This document shows, piece after piece, positions 5,297 through 10,314 of a stretch of DNA of 10,314 bases. Position 1 is the first letter of the stretch; every line of letters starts with the position of its first letter. The DNA comes from Prolixibacteraceae bacterium (GTDB taxonomy: Bacteria; Bacteroidota; Bacteroidia; Bacteroidales; Prolixibacteraceae). The DNA lies in assembly GCA_003537645.1 (NCBI GenBank), contig DPRM01000106.1:1-10314 (forward strand), read 5' to 3'. The translations under genes were made by a program, and so were the position numbers. A model generated the notes under the pieces. It searched no databases and was not told the origin of the DNA. It was given only the letters and a program-made list of their open reading frames with translations.

Positions 5297-6931
5297 TTAT
5301 TTCGAAATCATTTTAACCACTTTCTGCTCGTTGCCATTTACAACTTTTGCAAAGTACAAACCTTTTGGAAGTTGGGTTCCGTCAAATAAAAAGCGGTGTT
5401 TCCCTTCGCTTAGCTTACCTTCCTGAAGGGTTGAAACTGTTCGTCCGGCCATATCAATTACTGAAACACTAACAAACGATTTATTTTCAAGCTGAAGTTC
5501 AATTGTTGTGCTTCCGCTAAATGGGTTCGGGTAATTAACCAGTTTTGTTTCAGTAGAAACAATGGTTGGTTTAGCTGATGTGGTGAACCAGTAGGAAGCA
5601 TTGAATACCGGCGAACCCGCTTGTGGCTGAAAGTTTGGTGCAGTCAGGTTAAACGGATTGGTAATTTTTGCATCGGCATCACTGGCCAGCACTTTGTTTT
5701 TGCGTGCTGCTTCCACAAACCATGTTTCAATCTGTGCTGCAGTCAATACGGCATTGTCGCTGTGGAACTTGTTGCCGTAAACACCGCCAATAATATTGTT
5801 CTTTAGTGCCAGTTCATCGGCGCTTGCAGCATTGTGTGTGGCGGTTGATTCCAAACGAACACCACGACCCCAGCCAAGGAACAGTGAATTGTAAACCGAT
5901 AAACGGCTACTTTTCCTTATGCGCAAGGCTGAACCTTCTTTGTGGTTTTGCGGCAGGGTGTTGTAGGTTGCCAAATCCTTTGCCGATCCAAATCCGCTCA
6001 CGTTGCTGAAAATTGCCTTTGTAAACGGAGTGTTTACGCTTGCATCCTTGTCGTTGTCCGATTCAAAACCATTGGCTGTGTCCGAGTCAACAATTTCAGG
6101 ATCGCGAAGTATAATTGCAAACTGTACCATTCCGCTGAAACCATTGTCGGTGTCAAAGTCATCGTCTTCGGTGCGGTACGAAACCAGGTATTTGGCATTC
6201 ACGGTTCCTCCAAAAAATTCGTAACCATCGTCTCCGGAATAGGAAACCTGGATATTTTCGATGCGGGTTCCGTTTCCAACCGAACCCAGTGTAAGTCCGT
6301 TTACTTCGCTGCCTGTTGCAACTTCAAAACCGGCAAATTCAATACGCACGTAAGTCAGTACGCCAGAATTGTCGCCTGAGTCGGTTCCGCCGTATTCTGA
6401 TCCGATACCTCCTTCAGCAATACCAACACCGCCAGCGAGGTTGTTTGGAGCTTTACCGCAAACAACCAATCCGCCCCAGTCGCTTGGCGTACGGAAACCG
6501 GCTCCCTGCGATGAAGTGAAAACAATGGGTTGGGTTTGTGATCCGGCTGCCATAATTTTACCACCACGCTCGATGGAAAGCACACTTTTGTTGGTTCCGC
6601 GGATGATGGTTCCTTTTTCGATGGTCAAAGTTGCACCGGCATCAACATACACCCAACCGTCGAGTTTTACAACGCCACTCCAGGTTTCGTTGGCCGTGAT
6701 GTGAACACCACCGCTACGGGTAAATTGCCCGTTGCCTTTGGTCATGGTGTAGGTTTCCGGATAGTTAGCATTTACCGGATCCCAGTTTGCCCAACCTTCA
6801 GTCCAGTTGTTTACGCCGTCGAAAGCGCCAACATAACTTACTTTCTCAAAAAAATTATTGTTGATCGACTGCGAATTAGCAGTGGCCGTTATCAACAAAA
6901 ACAAACACATTCCAAGTAAAATTTTTCTCAT
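5297..6931 (-). CDS. Secreted beta-helix-like protein with T9SS type A sorting domain
   Basis: This is a 544-residue protein. A signal peptide (about 1-20, ending ATANS) is followed by a Gly/Asp/Asn-rich body (about 55-450) of short beta-strand repeats suggesting a right-handed parallel beta-helix, e.g. GVVKLDGWVYVDAGATLTIE, TIIRGTNKSVLSIERGGKI, DWGGLVVCGKA. Two acidic stretches, EDDDFDTDNGF (255-265) and VDSDTANGFESDNDKD (281-296), may bind divalent cations. The C-terminal 80 residues (from LVNYPNPFSGST, about 464) form a type A sorting domain ending in LPKGLYFAKV...QKVVKMISK, which directs export by the T9SS and usually cleavage and attachment to the cell surface. The gene follows the TonB-dependent receptor after a 67-bp gap on the same strand and ends at a strong terminator, so the two are probably cotranscribed. 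A role in capturing or presenting the receptor's substrate is inferred; no catalytic motif was recognised. The ATG at 6931 begins the signal peptide. Confidence 0.85.
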   Translation of the reverse strand: MRKILLGMCLFLLITATANSQSINNNFFEKVSYVGAFDGVNNWTEGWANWDPVNANYPETYTMTKGNGQFTRSGGVHITANETWSGVVKLDGWVYVDAGATLTIEKGTIIRGTNKSVLSIERGGKIMAAGSQTQPIVFTSSQGAGFRTPSDWGGLVVCGKAPNNLAGGVGIAEGGIGSEYGGTDSGDNSGVLTYVRIEFAGFEVATGSEVNGLTLGSVGNGTRIENIQVSYSGDDGYEFFGGTVNAKYLVSYRTEDDDFDTDNGFSGMVQFAIILRDPEIVDSDTANGFESDNDKDASVNTPFTKAIFSNVSGFGSAKDLATYNTLPQNHKEGSALRIRKSSRLSVYNSLFLGWGRGVRLESTATHNAASADELALKNNIIGGVYGNKFHSDNAVLTAAQIETWFVEAARKNKVLASDADAKITNPFNLTAPNFQPQAGSPVFNASYWFTTSAKPTIVSTETKLVNYPNPFSGSTTIELQLENKSFVSVSVIDMAGRTVSTLQEGKLSEGKHRFLFDGTQLPKGLYFAKVVNGNEQKVVKMISK

Positions 6932-6998
6932 GACAATGATTTTTAATTATTTTCTAAAATCCTGTTGTTCTGTTTATTAAATCTAATAGGTGAACCAA

Positions 6999-9872
6999 TT
7001 ATAAAGTCCACGTCACACTAAGTGAGAACTGGCGGTTGGGCGTATATTTCCGGGTATAAGCCATAATATCTTCCTTCTCGCCCTGGTACTGTACAAACTT
7101 TACGGGTTCGTTTAAAATATCTTTGAGACCTGCTTTTATCTGTAATTTTTCGCCAATTGTTTTCTGAATAGTCAGGTCGAGCGCGTTACGGGGCAATTCC
7201 CATGTATGCGGATTTGCAGGAGTTCCCACATAAGCAATGCGTTTTCCTACAACATTGTAGTTCAGGCTGATGTCCCATTTTGTTTCAGGATTATTATAGA
7301 ATAGACCGAGATTAACAATGTAAGGTGATTGACCCGACATTACACGGATGGTGTCGCGGGTAAATGCCTGTTGCGAGGTATTGATTTCACTTTTAATGAG
7401 CGAAGTGTTGAAAACAATCGTCAAATCTTTTAAATACCGAAGGATGGTTCCGGAATTTTTAAGTCCGTCAAGCCGTTTCCTTACATCTAACTCCACACCA
7501 GTGCTGTATGCTTTTTCAGTATTGTAGGTAAAATAATCGTAGGTCGATCCGGAAGGTCGCAGGAAAGTTTCAATCGGATCGGTAAACGATTTGTAAAACC
7601 CGGCTATCGAAACCATTTCACCCTGATTGGGATACCACTCGTAACGCAGGTCGTAGTTTTTTATGTAAGCGCTTTTAAGTCCGATATTCCCATATACAAT
7701 GGCAAAAAGCTCAAAGTCCTGAAAGTCGAAAGGCGCCATTTCACGAAATTCGGGCCGGTTCACCGTTTCACCATACGAAAGACGGAAAAGGTTTTTCTCG
7801 TTGATATTATAAGTAGCAATCACTGAAGTGAAAATATCAAGTGTGTCGCGCGAGATCGGGGTTTTGTCGGCATCTTCGGTAATCTCAAAAAAGTCGGTTA
7901 TTTCGCGGCTCCAGTTTTCAGCACGGACACCTCCGTAAATATTTAATTTTTTGGTTACCGGAATATTGAAGGCAATGTAGCCGGCTTTCATTATATCCGT
8001 TGCGTCGTAGCTGTCTTTTGCACGTGTGTTGTCGCGGTACGAAATACCATGCTGTGTGTAAGGCGTTGTCCGGTCGAAAAAGAAATTTTCAGGAGCAAAA
8101 ATTTCTTCCGCAGAATTGTAAAAAATATCGGGCGGGTTGCGCATAGCCACCACACCAATCAATCTCGAATTGAAGGCGCGATTCTTCGTTTCATAGAACC
8201 CACCGGTTTTTAGCACCCAGGGGGTTTCCGACCCAAATACATTGAAATTGTGCGTGAAATCAAGTTTCGCGTCGTTGGTATTTTCGTTCATGTCAATCCA
8301 AAGTCGTCCGGCATAGTATGGGTTTGGCACATTTTGTACCCGCAGAAAGTATTGCTGAAAACGATCGCTGGTTTCATCGTTGTTTTGCACAAACATTAAG
8401 CGGCGATTATCAGGCTGCTTTTTATTGGTCAGCGAATATCCCAACATCCACGACAGCTTGCTCCGTTCCTTATTAAAAATCTGTTCTCCTGAAAGCTGGC
8501 CTGAATAAACCAGGCGGCTTTCGTATTTGAGGTCAAACATTTTCAGTGTTTCGCCATTGTCGTAACGGATTCCGTTTCGCTGCGTGTTTGACTGTATTCC
8601 TGATTGATTCAGGAAATTCCGGAATTCGAGTTTTTGATTTTTCCCGTAAATAATGTTCCAGTTGTGGATCAATCCGGTTTTGAATTCTTTTTTTGAAAGC
8701 TGGTCGGTAAAATTGAAATCCATCACCGATCGGTTCAATTCGCTGTCGAACTCAAGATATTCGGTACGCTGACCGGTGGTAAAACTATTGGAGTTTCCAT
8801 AACTAAATGAAGTAATGTTTCCTACCGAAACTTTTCCAACCAGAAATCTGCGCTGCAGCGTGGCCGAAAAACTCTGATCCAAAAAGGGTGATTTCGTGGA
8901 TGTTTCCCAGTTGTTGCTGAAAAGCGAAGAGATCGCGTTTATTTCATCCGTTCTTTGAACATACAGTTCGGCATTTGGCCATGTGTATAAAGCTGCAAAA
9001 TCCTGACTGTTTGGAACTCCTGATGGAATCGCGCGTGAGCCATCGTCCCAGCCCAGCCAGTCGGTTTTACTTGCATCGTGTGTTAGAAAGTCGCTGTTAA
9101 ATGTGGTGTTCTGAACATATTTTGTTCCGTACGAGAGGCTGAAACTGTTTTCGTCGGCCACATTTTTTGTACGGATATCGATGGCAGCACCGGCAAAATC
9201 GGCAGGCAGTTCGGGTGCCGCACTTTTATAAATCAGAATATTGTCGATCAGTCCGCTGGGAATGGCATCGAACGAAAATGCACGTTTGTCGGCTTCGAAA
9301 CTGGGAGCAGTCGCGCCGTTCAGCATCACCGAATTGTACCGTTCAACCAATCCGCGAACAACCACAAAACGTCCGTCGGTAATGGTAATTCCCGGAACCC
9401 GGCGAATGACTTCGGCGGCATCTTTATCCTGCGATTTGCTTATTTGCTGGGCGGTGATTCCGCTCACGATCAGGTTACCGGCCTTCAGGCTCGAAAGCAT
9501 TGAAACTTCGGTATTGTCGCGGTGTTTGGCTACTACCTGAACTTCTTCGATATCAAGCGAGGCCGGTTTTAATTCAATATTGATTACTGTTTCTGCCCCG
9601 CTTTGTACTTCAACACGAATAATCTGATTGTCGTATGAGATGTATGAAATAACAAGGTTATATGATCCCTTCTCAATTTTATCTATCAGGAAATTACCGT
9701 CAAAATCGGTGATGGCTCCTTTTACGGTTCCCTGTAGTGCAACAGTGGCACCAATGAGGGTTTCTTTTGTGTTAGCGTCAATTATAGTTCCCTTAATTAC
9801 ACCATTCTGAGCCATACCTAATAATGAACTAATCAACAAAAATGCTACCGGTAAAAATCTTTTCATGTCCAT
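6999..9872 (-). CDS. TonB-dependent outer-membrane receptor with N-terminal CarboxypepD_reg domain
   Basis: This is a 957-residue outer-membrane active transporter driven by TonB-ExbBD. Domains in order: signal peptide (about 1-21, ending GMAQ); CarboxypepD_reg beta-sandwich (about 25-101, GTIIDANTKETLIGATV, TDFDGNF); a possible TonB-box region (DIEEVQVVA, about 107-115); plug (about 128-237, DAAEVIRRVPGITITDGRFVVVRG, RYNSVMLNGA, DFAGAAIDIRTK); and a 22-strand-type barrel to the end (FSLSVTWTL). The plug wording RYN-LNG-P-S-FDAIPSGLIDNI resembles the large receptors of Caulobacter/Xanthomonas type rather than SusC. There is no SusD-like lipoprotein next to it; instead a T9SS protein follows after 67 bp. 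The substrate is unknown. A second ATG at 9866 (MKRFLP) is an equally good start, with a more typical signal peptide. It is first in its transcription unit, after 440 bp of non-coding DNA. Confidence 0.92.
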   Translation of the reverse strand: MDMKRFLPVAFLLISSLLGMAQNGVIKGTIIDANTKETLIGATVALQGTVKGAITDFDGNFLIDKIEKGSYNLVISYISYDNQIIRVEVQSGAETVINIELKPASLDIEEVQVVAKHRDNTEVSMLSSLKAGNLIVSGITAQQISKSQDKDAAEVIRRVPGITITDGRFVVVRGLVERYNSVMLNGATAPSFEADKRAFSFDAIPSGLIDNILIYKSAAPELPADFAGAAIDIRTKNVADENSFSLSYGTKYVQNTTFNSDFLTHDASKTDWLGWDDGSRAIPSGVPNSQDFAALYTWPNAELYVQRTDEINAISSLFSNNWETSTKSPFLDQSFSATLQRRFLVGKVSVGNITSFSYGNSNSFTTGQRTEYLEFDSELNRSVMDFNFTDQLSKKEFKTGLIHNWNIIYGKNQKLEFRNFLNQSGIQSNTQRNGIRYDNGETLKMFDLKYESRLVYSGQLSGEQIFNKERSKLSWMLGYSLTNKKQPDNRRLMFVQNNDETSDRFQQYFLRVQNVPNPYYAGRLWIDMNENTNDAKLDFTHNFNVFGSETPWVLKTGGFYETKNRAFNSRLIGVVAMRNPPDIFYNSAEEIFAPENFFFDRTTPYTQHGISYRDNTRAKDSYDATDIMKAGYIAFNIPVTKKLNIYGGVRAENWSREITDFFEITEDADKTPISRDTLDIFTSVIATYNINEKNLFRLSYGETVNRPEFREMAPFDFQDFELFAIVYGNIGLKSAYIKNYDLRYEWYPNQGEMVSIAGFYKSFTDPIETFLRPSGSTYDYFTYNTEKAYSTGVELDVRKRLDGLKNSGTILRYLKDLTIVFNTSLIKSEINTSQQAFTRDTIRVMSGQSPYIVNLGLFYNNPETKWDISLNYNVVGKRIAYVGTPANPHTWELPRNALDLTIQKTIGEKLQIKAGLKDILNEPVKFVQYQGEKEDIMAYTRKYTPNRQFSLSVTWTL

Positions 9873-10314
9873 TCAAAAAAACGCTTAAATTCAAATTTGC
9901 TTCTGACCTTACTATATAAATCTGGCGCTAAGGAATAGGCTTATAGTTACAGAACGATTAATATTTATTTACGCTACTGTTACATTTCAATAACAGCGGT
10001 GCAATAAATATCGGTAACACGCATAAATACAGCTATATATAAATATGACAGAAATAATATTCCGGCATTTATTAACATTAAGGACCGATTAACTTAATCT
10101 CTTGAAAATTGGTGTCAGAAGAAATCAAGATAATATTGAAAATGTAGCTTTGTGTAGGCCGAATAAAACAGAAACTGCTTATCTGGGCTCAAATACCTGA
10201 CATAAATCACTCTTTTAAAACATTTTGCCCAAATGCAAACATGAACGTATGTAGTTAATTGAATATCTGATAGCTATAATGTTACCTAATAATTAATAAC
10301 ATGACTTTTTGTGT
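9873..10314. other. AT-rich non-coding region upstream of the TonB-dependent receptor
   Basis: No gene is supportable in these 442 bp. They hold the nested inverted repeat at 9946-10018, a 6-1-6 dyad GATTAA/TTAATC (10087-10099) and, on the plus strand, an exact -7-like TAGCTTTG (10145-10152) without a clear -33 partner. An ATG at 10301 is open to the window edge (four codons), so a divergent plus-strand gene may begin there, but 14 nt cannot show this. I found no convincing minus-strand promoter for the receptor and no B12-box or other riboswitch core that I recognise. Confidence 0.5.
9946..10018. repeat. Nested imperfect inverted repeat upstream of the receptor gene
   Basis: Three complementary pairs are stacked about one centre near 9986: CTGTTA (9977-9982)/TAACAG (9991-9996), ATATTTATT (9961-9969)/AATAAATAT (10003-10011), and GTTAC (9946-9950)/GTAAC (10014-10018, slightly off centre). 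It could be an operator for a dimeric or tetrameric regulator, or fold in the 5' leader of the receptor mRNA. AT-rich sequence makes chance pairing likelier, so confidence is limited. Confidence 0.45.

Noticed and set aside
5100..5426. 108-codon plus-strand frame
   Set aside because: It translates through the palindrome cluster and terminator hairpin and then antisense to the T9SS sorting domain, so it is not a plausible protein.
6999..9872. SusC-type glycan utilisation locus
   Set aside because: No SusD-like lipoprotein, glycoside hydrolase or hybrid regulator is present, and the plug sequence does not look SusC-like.
9873..10314. Cobalamin riboswitch in the receptor leader
   Set aside because: A BtuB-type receptor could carry one, but I could not find a B12-box-like conserved core, and the receptor does not resemble BtuB.

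Overview
The window looks like chromosomal DNA of a member of the Bacteroidota. Four things point that way: a 957-residue TonB-dependent receptor with an N-terminal CarboxypepD_reg domain, a secreted protein with a type IX secretion (T9SS) type A sorting domain, a DUF3810 membrane protein, and close matches to the Bacteroidota -7 promoter element TAnnTTTG. The style of the proteins and of the intergenic repeats suggests class Bacteroidia, perhaps a Marinilabiliales/Prolixibacteraceae-like organism, but that is inference only.

Layout from left to right. Positions 1-317 hold a hairpin terminator and no convincing gene. A Mur-ligase family gene (mpl-like, peptidoglycan recycling) lies on the minus strand at 318-1679. 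It is divergent from a DUF3810 membrane protein with an HEFAH metalloprotease-like motif on the plus strand (1804-2916). The last codons of the DUF3810 gene lie inside a 172-bp repeat with 22-bp inverted ends (2890-3061). That repeat abuts the promoter of a plus-strand metallo-beta-lactamase-fold hydrolase resembling the AHL-lactonase group (3105-3932). This gene converges on a small exported single-domain CarboxypepD_reg protein (minus, 3990-4349), with an intrinsic terminator between them. Next comes an exported MORN/YwqK-like repeat protein (minus, 4496-4975).

The gap at 4976-5296 contains no gene. It holds a striking set of four small palindromes in nested mirror order (5059-5216) and then a strong terminator hairpin. 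That terminator closes a two-gene minus-strand unit: the TonB-dependent receptor (6999-9872) followed by a secreted, probably beta-helical T9SS protein (5297-6931). No SusD-like lipoprotein is present. The final 440 bp upstream of the receptor are AT-rich, apparently non-coding, and contain a nested inverted repeat that may be a regulatory site.

Functionally, the receptor and T9SS protein look like one cell-surface uptake or binding module of unknown substrate. The other genes look like separate housekeeping or envelope functions. I see no defence system, prophage, CRISPR array, rRNA or tRNA. The most unusual material is the repeat architecture at 5059-5216 and 2890-3061.
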